From Theionarchaea archaeon (GTDB lineage Archaea > Methanobacteriota_B > Thermococci > Methanofastidiosales > SZ-28-30): a DNA stretch of 64,000 bases. The position numbers were made by a program, and so were the translations under genes. Below are positions 34,041 to 41,786 of this stretch, in pieces. The DNA is taken from contig JACVGT010000013.1 of NCBI GenBank assembly GCA_018992685.1, positions 60,228-124,227 of the forward strand, read 5' to 3'. Every line of letters starts with the position of its first letter. The stretch's first letter is position 1. Below the pieces are notes generated by a model that did not search any database, had not been told where the DNA came from, and saw only the letters and a list, made by a program, of their open reading frames with translations.

Positions 34041-34778
34041 TCATGCCTTCAACAAGGTGAGCTTGCAGTCAATCTTGCTGCAAATTCTCGAGAACACATA
34101 GTTGTAGAATGGAGAAGCAAGTCGGTTATCTTCTGAATGTCCTCTGTAGAATTGGAGAGGAAACTCATACAAAGGTGAAATCAGCAGAAATATTTGATAA
34201 AAACTGCTTCCGGCTTCTATTCCATCATATGGTTCCAGCTCAGCCTTTCCTCGAATGGAGAACTCTCCTTCTGTACGCTTTTCTATTTCCTCGCAAACGG
34301 CTTCAAATCCTGGTTCATCGAAAAGCTTGGAGACTGGAGCCAGATAGAAGGAAATCCCCAGGGTGCAGTACTCAAAGAGGTCTGTCTGAGAAATCAGATA
34401 TCGCATGCAATCCAAAAGTCTGGTTCTGTTTTCTGTATAATCGGCGATTGTTCCATACCCTTCTGTCCATTCGGAAAGATCGCCTTCAAACCCAAATCGA
34501 TGATTCGTTTCCTGTACTATGGCCTCGACTCGGGGTCTCAATCTCTCCGCTAGAGCAGAAATGTCATTTTCGGGCTCTTCCAGCTCTTCATCCCAGAGTT
34601 CCTCATCTGGCTGGGACACATCAAGGAGCAATTCCAGGCTGAAGCCTTGAGAGCTGTCCACATATGGAGAATTCAGAATTTTCCGGGCCAGAGTAGGAAC
34701 TCTCCGGGAATCTGTTGGTATTCCATAGCACAGTTCGCTGGGATCAAACTCAGTGGTGGACCACCACTCGTCTTCCAT
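34041..34778 (-). CDS. hypothetical protein, acidic
   Basis: 245 residues from ATG 34778; I do not recognise the family. It is rich in Glu and Asp, with no membrane segment or known motif. The ORF track begins at 35162, but the first 128 residues of that frame are antisense to the methyltransferase gene and look non-coding. ATG 34778 is about 26 nt from a TATA-like GTTTTTAATC (34799-34809), giving a leaderless start. A GCTCAC/GTGAGC palindrome covers the predicted start point. It converges with the PP-loop gene. Confidence 0.6.
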   Translation of the reverse strand: MEDEWWSTTEFDPSELCYGIPTDSRRVPTLARKILNSPYVDSSQGFSLELLLDVSQPDEELWDEELEEPENDISALAERLRPRVEAIVQETNHRFGFEGDLSEWTEGYGTIADYTENRTRLLDCMRYLISQTDLFEYCTLGISFYLAPVSKLFDEPGFEAVCEEIEKRTEGEFSIRGKAELEPYDGIEAGSSFYQIFLLISPLYEFPLQFYRGHSEDNRLASPFYNYVFSRICSKIDCKLTLLKA

Positions 34779-34780
34779 AT

Positions 34781-34797
34781 GCTCACTTATTGTGAGC
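34781..34797 (-). promoter_or_regulatory. palindrome at the predicted start site of the hypothetical gene
   Basis: GCTCAC TTATT GTGAGC, a perfect 6-5-6 inverted repeat directly upstream of ATG 34778 and downstream of its TATA box. The place suggests a repressor site. Confidence 0.45.
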
Positions 34798-34907
34798 TGA
34801 TTAAAAACCTTTGGCATCTCTAGTTTTCGAAAGCCGCAGGTTGGAAGTCTGCAGGAGAACCGTGGGTGCCCATGAAAAGAATTTAAGTTCCAGAAAATAG
34901 AAACAGC

Positions 34908-35408
34908 ATGGTCCTCAGAACTGTGAAAAAGCGCAGAGTGCAAGCAGACTATGACCGGACAGCAGCGTTCTATGACAAAAGATATCTGGCCATCCAGTGG
35001 GAAAAATACTCTATTATGATGGACAGTCCACTGGAAGGATGTATCCTTGATTTGGGATGTGGAACAGGACTCTTGTCTGAGTACCTTCACAGACGATTGG
35101 TAGGAATAGACATCTCTTTCAACATGCTGGACAAAGCCAGAACTAGAGAGCATGTAATTCAAGCAGATATGGATTTTCTGCCCTTTAGAGACGTTGTTTT
35201 CGACGCTGTGGTATCCTTCACCTCTCTACAGAATCTCTCAGACGTTGGCCCTGCATTAAAAGAAGTGAGACGGGTTCTCAAAAGGGGATCTCCTTTTATA
35301 GTAACCCTTCTAAACAAAGGTTCTTCAATCAAGAATGAAATTGAAACCTATTTCACCATTGTATCAGCAAGACAATGTGGAGAAGACATTGGATTCATAT
35401 GCACGTAA
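34908..35408 (+). CDS. small class I SAM-dependent methyltransferase
   Basis: 166 residues. 'GCILDLGCGTGLLSEYL' is the SAM-binding loop (motif I), 'VGIDISFNMLDKA' the ribose-binding acidic strand, and 'FDAVVSFTSLQNLSD' motif IV. The protein ends soon after the Rossmann core with 'ARQCGEDIGFIC', as in small archaeal methyltransferases, so it appears complete. Substrate unknown. It is divergent from the hypothetical gene at 34041 and is followed by a pyrimidine-rich stretch with a small CTCTC/GAGAG hairpin (35435-35448) that may end transcription. Confidence 0.8.
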   Translation: MVLRTVKKRRVQADYDRTAAFYDKRYLAIQWEKYSIMMDSPLEGCILDLGCGTGLLSEYLHRRLVGIDISFNMLDKARTREHVIQADMDFLPFRDVVFDAVVSFTSLQNLSDVGPALKEVRRVLKRGSPFIVTLLNKGSSIKNEIETYFTIVSARQCGEDIGFICT

Positions 35409-35649
35409 AGCAAAGTGGGCCTGCTTGGAGCTTTCTCTCTTTCGAGAGTCTTTCCCTCTTTCCTTTTCAGGATCGAGTTCCGCCGCATTGACACGAGGTC
35501 TTTGCCAGCTCTCCTTACAGACCCATCCTTTATTACAGGAACTTAATATATAAATCTTTCGGTTCAGTCGTGTTACATTAAACTATAGATAAAAAGAAAT
35601 TTCCACTGGAATTGTATCTTGGATTGTTCCCTTCAAAATGAATGAACTT

Positions 35650-36426
35650 CTAAAATTCCTCCAAAATTTCGTAATCTGCAAAACCATCATAAAATAACAC
35701 CTTTTTTGCAAAAATAAATCCTTCCTTTCTGCATTTTTCGACGGTGGGTCGAATATCCCGATACGTTCTTGACACATGAGCTATAGCAATAGTGGTGTCT
35801 GGAAGTTCTTTCTTGATCTGCTTGAGATCTCTGAAATGGACGTGAAATCGGTCTTCAGTTTCCTGGTACTTGCTGTCCTCAAAGTATCTGCACTCGGTAA
35901 CCAGAAGGTGAGGGCTGAGTTCTACAATACGGGCTTGGTTTTCTGAGGAAGAACCCTTCCAGTCTCCTGTGATGAGTACCGTAAAGTCTGTGTCAACCTT
36001 TTCGATAAGCAGTCCAAGGTTGAGAAAAGAGTGTTCTAGGGGAACAGCAGATAGCATTGAATTATTGATGGGGATCTTCTGGTAAGGAGTCACCGGTTTG
36101 AGTACACGTTTTCCTTTTGAATGGTATTTGTACAGCTCTTCATGAAGTTTGAAGCAGCTCGTGCCATCTACTGGTGTGGTATCAAAAGGCGCAAAAATAG
36201 TGATTACCTCCCCCTGCTCCAGCAGGTAGTCAGCTCCTCCTGCTATGCTGCTTCTGATGTGATCAAAGTGAAAATGGGTGATCCAGTGCACAAATTTATC
36301 TGCTCGATTTGAGCAGGCAGCGTCAACACTGTAGTACTTATCCTGAACCCGCACACTGATATACGGATGATAAGGGGCATGGAGTTCGAGTTTAGCGACA
36401 CTGCTGCCAGTCCTGTCAGCCATCAT
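35650..36426 (-). CDS. MBL-fold metallo-hydrolase
   Basis: 258 residues. 'ITHFHFDHI' is the HxHxDH metal motif of the metallo-beta-lactamase fold; later His and Asp ligands are in 'PLEHSF', 'VLITGDWKG' and 'IAIAHVS'. RNase Z-like or phosphodiesterase activity is possible, and the family covers many reactions. A TATA box TTTATATG (36446-36453, minus strand) is about 24-27 nt before the two adjacent ATGs at 36426 and 36423, so the upstream ORF-track start at 36528 is unlikely. Confidence 0.75.
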   Translation of the reverse strand: MMADRTGSSVAKLELHAPYHPYISVRVQDKYYSVDAACSNRADKFVHWITHFHFDHIRSSIAGGADYLLEQGEVITIFAPFDTTPVDGTSCFKLHEELYKYHSKGKRVLKPVTPYQKIPINNSMLSAVPLEHSFLNLGLLIEKVDTDFTVLITGDWKGSSSENQARIVELSPHLLVTECRYFEDSKYQETEDRFHVHFRDLKQIKKELPDTTIAIAHVSRTYRDIRPTVEKCRKEGFIFAKKVLFYDGFADYEILEEF

Positions 36427-36582
36427 GTAAAGGATGAGAATCCCGCATATAAAGGTTTCCCCTGCTTTGCATAAAATTGAGAGAAATCTGTTAAGCGGTG
36501 AAAGGCCGTGGTGAGAATATTGCAGCATTCTGAAGGTGAGACCTGAGAAGCTGGGATGTTCTTCAGTTCCCCTCGCCCCACA

Positions 36583-37251
36583 TCACAAGTAGTCAATAAT
36601 ACTTGCAATGATCCTGTTCTCTGCTTCAGCCATCTGTTCATAAACAGTGGCAGGCGACAATCCCAGTTCATCTGCCAGGTCTTTAATGCGCACTCTCTTG
36701 GGAATCTCGAAATAGCCCCTCATGTATGCTTTTTTCAGCGTACGCAGCTGTTTCAGGGAAAGCAATCCTTTCAGTTCTACGATATTGATGAAAAAGGAAT
36801 CATCTACATGTTCGAGAGGATGGACTGCAGTTATCTTCACGTCCCCCATATTCTGGAGCATTTCCATCACATTCTTCAGCTTATCAGAATCCGGTGCCAG
36901 GATTCTATAGTGTTTTGCTCCTTTGAAGGTGACGATAGGATTGGGAAGCAGGTAGTAGCATCCCCCTCTGGAGAGGATATCATGGACTTTATATCTGTTC
37001 TCACACCGGCACACACTCTGAGCAACAATTTCATTCTTGTCCTGAGAGAAGACATCCAGTGATACAATAGTATCGTCAGCCTTGGCCCTTTCAAGTGCTG
37101 CATGCAGATGGAGAGGGCTATCACATTCCCACCGAGAAAGGCCCTTTTCCTGATGAATAGAAAACACGGTCATGGTGATATCTGGGAATTCTTGTGAAAG
37201 CTTCTGGGCCCAGCACCTTTCTGGCTTGATCTGGAAGTTCACTTCTATCAT
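36583..37251 (-). CDS. bat-type helix-turn-helix regulator (HTH_10)
   Basis: 222 residues. The C-terminal 'LSLKQLRTLKKAYMRGYFEIPKRVRIKDLADELGLSPATVYEQMAEAENRII' is the HTH_10 domain of bacterio-opsin-activator-like regulators of haloarchaea and other euryarchaea. The N-terminal 150 residues would be the sensory part; they have a Cys pair ('VCRCENRY') but no PAS or GAF motif I can identify. The ATG lies two bases from a perfect 16-bp palindrome and about 26 nt from a TATA-like CTTTTATGTAG, giving a leaderless, probably self-regulated gene. It is divergent from the 923-residue protein. Confidence 0.8.
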   Translation of the reverse strand: MIEVNFQIKPERCWAQKLSQEFPDITMTVFSIHQEKGLSRWECDSPLHLHAALERAKADDTIVSLDVFSQDKNEIVAQSVCRCENRYKVHDILSRGGCYYLLPNPIVTFKGAKHYRILAPDSDKLKNVMEMLQNMGDVKITAVHPLEHVDDSFFINIVELKGLLSLKQLRTLKKAYMRGYFEIPKRVRIKDLADELGLSPATVYEQMAEAENRIIASIIDYL

Positions 37252-37253
37252 GC

Positions 37254-37280
37254 ACCTAATATATTAGGTCTACATAAAAG
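37254..37280. promoter_or_regulatory. 16-bp palindrome and shared bidirectional TATA region
   Basis: ACCTAATATATTAGGT (37254-37269) is a perfect palindrome directly before the ATG of the bat-type regulator. Next to it CTACATAAAAGG can serve as a TATA region in both directions, to the left for the regulator and to the right for the gene at 37305. A protein bound to the palindrome would cover the start of the leftward transcript. Confidence 0.6.
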
Positions 37281-37304
37281 GATTGCCATAACGAGAGGTA
37301 TGGC

Positions 37305-40076
37305 ATGGTACAGAATGTAACCGCCAAACCTTTTTATAATCAAGAAAGAATGAGAAAACCCGCAACAGAAATCCTGTGGTGGTGTGAGATGTATAAAGGA
37401 TACCCTATCTGTCTCCAGGAAGATGATGAAACAGTTTCAGTATTGCGTCTGAAACTTGAACCACTGGACAAGATACGCCTACATGAAGAAGTTATTCCCG
37501 AGGCGTTTCGAAAAATCTGTAAGGCAATTTGTGAAGAGAAAGTTCTCCAGGATCCGATTTTTATTGATGAACAGTCGAAAGTCATACTGGATGGAATGCA
37601 CAGGGCAGCAGCCTTGCTTATGTTGCAGTCGGGAGAGTGTAAGAACCTCTTCTGGGACGAAACCAGTAAGCAATACACATATGTGCAGTGTGAAACCTGC
37701 CCTGGGAAATTCAGGAATCTGCAGTATATATTGTGCTGCTCCTTGGACTATGTTGAGAGCAAGGCAGTGACATTGAAAAAATGGTATCGAGGAGTTGATT
37801 TTCCTTTTGAGGAGGCAGTTGAGCTTCTTAGATCCAAGTACGACATGCGGGAACAGATGGGAGGAGATTTTTCTCTTCTGGAAGATGATGCTTTTGCCAT
37901 TTTGACTGACGGAAAAAAATATTTCTCTCTATCTGCTGATTTTGATACGATACTGGACAAATACATGTCCCTACGTGACGTGGAAACTTTGATTCGAGAA
38001 AAGGGTGGGCGGATCTCATACTGTGCTGATGAAGAAGCCTTTTCCTTGCTGGAGCAGAAGGAATTCTCGTTCTTGATGATCACTCCCACCATAACTCGTG
38101 GAGATGTGCAAACTTTTTCCAAGCCGGGATTTCCTGAAAAGGGAGAAGTATTTCCTCCAAAGTCCACCCGCCACCGTCTTGCAGTGCGGCCTCTTAAGAT
38201 TAATGTCCCCCTCCGGTTGCTGGAACGGGGAGATTACCAATTCAAACAGGAACAGCTCAAGGTGTTTTTGAGGAGAAAACGCAAACTGACTGTGACAGGT
38301 AGGCTGGAACAGTACCTGGAGAAGCATAAAATATTATTTGGAGAACCTGCAGAACTGAAAGAGCCTCTGGAAACTCCATACCTGTGGATATGTGAATTTC
38401 CTTTTGAATTCTATGAAATCAAGTATGATGTGGACCAATTCACTGAAGCAGTGTCCTCAGATCTGATACAGAACGGCATGGAATTGGCCTACTCTGCCCT
38501 GATCAGGGAGACCAATCGGCTGCTACTTATCGTTTCTGGTGTGAATGATGAGATAAAGACTGAACAGAGGCTAGTGTCCCTGATGAATTCCTACTTTCCA
38601 GACTATGAGATCAAGAATTTGTTTGGTAGCAGGGAGGACCGGTCCTTGGTGTGGATCATCCCTATGGAAGACTGCACACCCTCGAGAGCCTACTTTGAGC
38701 GAAACGAGAGGTTGCTGAGAAAGCTGGTGAGAATTCAGAGTGTGATACAATCTGGGAAAGGAGGATTCCAGCAAGTTCTCACCAAAGCAGACACTGGTAT
38801 CATGATGACATACAGTCCACGGGAACTCCTCCTGCTATTCGCCGTTCACGTCCTTGATGGCGCATCACGATGCAAGGTGTTCGAATATCTCCACGAAGAT
38901 ATTGATGACCACCAGAATGTCTTTTCTGGAATTGAGGATTTAAGAAAAAGAGGACTTCTATCTCTGCAAAATGGAGATTTAAGACTTACTGAGAAAGGTA
39001 CTGACGTCATTTCGAGAGCTCTGACTGTCACCAGAGAAATCACCAGCCTCCTGAGGGGATTATCCACCGACAAATTCGCAGGCTTTCTAAAAAAAATCGA
39101 TTCAAATGTAGCCCATGTCATAAAGCCTGATGGCAGAAAAGATGAGTTTCATATGGGGAGTATTATGGAATCACTGGTCTTCACAGATATGGGGTGGAGA
39201 AAGGTGGTTGATGCCATGGACAGGGTTGCAGAGGAGGTTGAAAGTGTTGATTTTGCCTCATCTGATGAGTTAACGAGCTTTGTGCAACGATACCTGGAAG
39301 AAGAATACCCCCTAACCAATGTACCTTTCAGGTATGATTATTTCGTTAATTCACGCAATCACATTTTTGTCAAGGAGACCAGAGTAACCTCTCTTTCCCG
39401 GAGCCACATAGAACAGGACATTGAAAGACTCATTCCAGAGTATCTCGAAATGAGTGCCAGCCAGAAATCGCAACTCTCCAACATGATTTATGAAGGAATG
39501 AGACTCCTGACTATTCCCCTCATAAAGGAACTGTACAATAAAGAACAGGTCGTATTTGAAAAATCCCTTCTCCACATAATTGAGGAATTTCTGGTGAATC
39601 AGGCAGTGCCAATTCTTCATAGAGTGAGAGATACCCCCCCACAGGCAGTGATTGCACTCCTGAAAGAGACCCTGGAAAAAGCACACACTCATCTTGAGAT
39701 GAGTGAAGATTTGCTGCAGAGGATGGATTTAGAATTTATGAAGTATTATCTTGCAGCCATGGATGAATTGACGGAATCTGCTTCAGTGGGGCTGGGAAAG
39801 GTTCCCTTCTTCAATGTGTTTGGCAGATTGAGCCAGTTGGCTCTCCTTGCACGAGAGCCTTCAGCCACGCTACAGTTCTTTGAGCCAGATAATGTCCATC
39901 AGTTCCTTGGTCATATGAGGGGTGTCTTCAGGAGATCAACGTCGCTGCTGGACCAGTGGAGAAACTCGTATTCGACGGAAGAGAGAGCAATCCTGGAAGA
40001 ATACAGAAAAGACTGGAAGAACCACCTGCGGGATGTCAAAGCATTGATCAGAAGGTGCAGGAGGGCTCTGCCATAG
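37305..40076 (+). CDS. ParB/SerK-like domain, winged helix and ATP-cone fusion protein
   Basis: 923 residues. Residues about 45-300 resemble a ParB/SerK-like nucleotide-binding fold: 'KVILDGMHRAAAL' (96-103) is the DGxHR motif and 'EVFPPKSTRH' (281-290) the closing motif. Residues about 505-570 ('FAVHVLDGASRCKVFEYL...LRKRGLLSLQNGDLRLTEKG') look like a winged helix. Residues 603-690 ('VIKPDGRKDEFHMGSIMESL') resemble an ATP-cone, the dATP/ATP-sensing domain of ribonucleotide reductases and NrdR. The remaining 230 residues are alpha-helical. I know of no described protein with this combination. It is divergent from the bat-type regulator with a shared promoter region. Confidence 0.6.
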   Translation: MVQNVTAKPFYNQERMRKPATEILWWCEMYKGYPICLQEDDETVSVLRLKLEPLDKIRLHEEVIPEAFRKICKAICEEKVLQDPIFIDEQSKVILDGMHRAAALLMLQSGECKNLFWDETSKQYTYVQCETCPGKFRNLQYILCCSLDYVESKAVTLKKWYRGVDFPFEEAVELLRSKYDMREQMGGDFSLLEDDAFAILTDGKKYFSLSADFDTILDKYMSLRDVETLIREKGGRISYCADEEAFSLLEQKEFSFLMITPTITRGDVQTFSKPGFPEKGEVFPPKSTRHRLAVRPLKINVPLRLLERGDYQFKQEQLKVFLRRKRKLTVTGRLEQYLEKHKILFGEPAELKEPLETPYLWICEFPFEFYEIKYDVDQFTEAVSSDLIQNGMELAYSALIRETNRLLLIVSGVNDEIKTEQRLVSLMNSYFPDYEIKNLFGSREDRSLVWIIPMEDCTPSRAYFERNERLLRKLVRIQSVIQSGKGGFQQVLTKADTGIMMTYSPRELLLLFAVHVLDGASRCKVFEYLHEDIDDHQNVFSGIEDLRKRGLLSLQNGDLRLTEKGTDVISRALTVTREITSLLRGLSTDKFAGFLKKIDSNVAHVIKPDGRKDEFHMGSIMESLVFTDMGWRKVVDAMDRVAEEVESVDFASSDELTSFVQRYLEEEYPLTNVPFRYDYFVNSRNHIFVKETRVTSLSRSHIEQDIERLIPEYLEMSASQKSQLSNMIYEGMRLLTIPLIKELYNKEQVVFEKSLLHIIEEFLVNQAVPILHRVRDTPPQAVIALLKETLEKAHTHLEMSEDLLQRMDLEFMKYYLAAMDELTESASVGLGKVPFFNVFGRLSQLALLAREPSATLQFFEPDNVHQFLGHMRGVFRRSTSLLDQWRNSYSTEERAILEEYRKDWKNHLRDVKALIRRCRRALP

Positions 40077-40220
40077 ACTGGCTTGCTGCAAGAACATTTC
40101 TCCGGGGCAGTAGAGAGGGCAAAATGACCGATGTGCTCAAAGACAGAAATACTCTGGCACATAAGACATGGTGTTCGAGAATGGCAAAAAGAGCGGTTTC
40201 TGTCTCGCTTCCAGGGCTTA

Positions 40221-40279
40221 TGTGCACAATGGCACACTTCCAAGGAGTTCACACTCCTTGTGATACTTTGCTACAAAGT
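40221..40279 (+). other. cluster of three short hairpins before the KaiC-like gene
   Basis: TGTGC/GCACA (40221-40236), the perfect CAAGGAGT TCAC ACTCCTTG (40241-40260) and ACTTTG CTA CAAAGT (40265-40279). They lie between the stop of the 923-residue gene and the next TATA box. They may end or protect the upstream mRNA, since no T-tract is present, or be a small RNA. Confidence 0.5.
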
Positions 40280-40289
40280 CACACATAGG

Positions 40290-40298
40290 TATATAAAG
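40290..40298 (+). promoter_or_regulatory. TATA box for the KaiC-like gene
   Basis: TATATAAAG, predicting a start near 40320, 11 nt before the ATG at 40331. Confidence 0.6.
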
Positions 40299-40330
40299 TT
40301 ATAATAGGAACCCCATAAGGGTTGAATTCT

Positions 40331-41749
40331 ATGGGAAGGATCAGAATCCCGAGAGAGGTTGCTAACTTCCTGAAGCAGGAAGGAAGTCAAAGACTGATTG
40401 TGAAAGGTGATGCCGGAACAGGTAAGACAATTTTTGTGCTGTCATTGCTGCGATATCTTTCCCGCTACAGTCAGGGAGTCTATGTCTCCACTAGGGTAAC
40501 CCACAGAGATATCTATCGATATACTCCATGGGTGAGGGACAAGATTCAGAAAGACAACATCATTGACGCCACAAACCCCCAGGGCACCCTCTTATCCATG
40601 GAATCTGAGTTGAAGTACAACAGTGCGGGTGATTTCGTCAAAATCATTGCTGACAAATGCCGCTTGCTGGAAGTCCTGGACATGAAGTATGGCTGCGTAA
40701 TCATTGATTCGTGGGAATCTCTGGTGGCCAACATCCCCTACCCCCGTACTGACGGCGGAATTCAGCTGGAACGGACTTTGATTGATCTTTCCAAAGAAAT
40801 GAACGTCAACCTGATTCTTACGCTGGAAACCACCAGCAGTACCCGGCTTGATTACGTGGCTGACGGCGTGGTCTCCATGGAAAAAGAACTGATCAATGAA
40901 AACAGAGTTCGCACCATGCGATTGAAAAAGCTGAGAGGGGTCAAAATCACAAACCCGGTTTATCCTTTTACTTTGGACGGCGGGAAGTTTCAGGTCCTAG
41001 AACCTGAGCCCATATACTTTGAACCCGGGAAATCCAAACGGCTGAGGAAGATACGACCTTCCACGCCAGCTCATGTCTCTTCAGGAATCAAGGATTTTGA
41101 CAACCTTCTGGGAAATGGTCTCAAAAAAGGCAGCTTGAACCTTCTGGAGGTGGGAAGGGGATTGGGATTTTCTTACATCCCTTTCATCACCATTTCTGTA
41201 ATCAATGCATTGAATACTGGAATGAGCACCATTGTGGCAGTTCCCGAGGGAATCAATTTCTCCCTATTAAAGGAACGGCTCGTGGGGCCTTTCGTCAAGC
41301 CTGAGATGTACAGTAATGCACGGGTAATTGAGGAAACCTATGTGCCTGAGAATGAACTTCCCCCTGAAGTCACCCCGTTGAGAATTGCCAGAACGCACAA
41401 GGATTTCCTTGATCTCCTGGAAGCACTGAGAGAAAGGTTAGAGAAACCGACTCTGCAGATCATAGGTATGGACAATGTAGAACACAAATATGGATTCGCC
41501 AATATCCAAAGCGACCTCGGGAGAGTATCATCCCAGAACAGGAGTTCCCAAGACATTACAGTTCTGGTAGCCAAGGAAGGGCAGCAAATCACCCCACACC
41601 TGGGCCACATTTGTGATACCCACTGGAGATTGGAGACCATCAGCAAGTGTCTCTTCATGGAAGGGATCATACCGAAAACGGGACTGTATCACATTCATTT
41701 TTACAATTCAACCTCAGGTCCAGCAGCACGACTGACTCCTCTTCTCTGA
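40331..41749 (+). CDS. KaiC-like double RecA-fold ATPase
   Basis: 472 residues with two RecA-like halves. The first has Walker A 'VKGDAGTGKTIFVLSLL' (residues 26-33 for the loop) and Walker B 'YGCVIIDSWESL'. The second begins 'SSGIKDFDNLLGNGLKKGSLNLLEV', the usual opening of a KaiC domain, but its loop reads 'GRGLGFSY' and lacks the GK[ST] residues, so it probably does not hydrolyse ATP. Archaeal KaiC-like ATPases take part in signalling and motility. ATG 40331 is used; the ORF track starts at a TTG. A DUF835 receptor gene follows 37 bp later. Confidence 0.8.
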   Translation: MGRIRIPREVANFLKQEGSQRLIVKGDAGTGKTIFVLSLLRYLSRYSQGVYVSTRVTHRDIYRYTPWVRDKIQKDNIIDATNPQGTLLSMESELKYNSAGDFVKIIADKCRLLEVLDMKYGCVIIDSWESLVANIPYPRTDGGIQLERTLIDLSKEMNVNLILTLETTSSTRLDYVADGVVSMEKELINENRVRTMRLKKLRGVKITNPVYPFTLDGGKFQVLEPEPIYFEPGKSKRLRKIRPSTPAHVSSGIKDFDNLLGNGLKKGSLNLLEVGRGLGFSYIPFITISVINALNTGMSTIVAVPEGINFSLLKERLVGPFVKPEMYSNARVIEETYVPENELPPEVTPLRIARTHKDFLDLLEALRERLEKPTLQIIGMDNVEHKYGFANIQSDLGRVSSQNRSSQDITVLVAKEGQQITPHLGHICDTHWRLETISKCLFMEGIIPKTGLYHIHFYNSTSGPAARLTPLL

Positions 41750-41786
41750 CCACAAGACTTATATTTAGCAATCTCTAGGTGTTCGT

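Noticed and set aside
34779-35162. N-terminal 128 residues of the ORF ending at 34041
   Set aside because: This part is antisense to the methyltransferase gene and lies upstream of the TATA box; ATG 34778 is the likely start.
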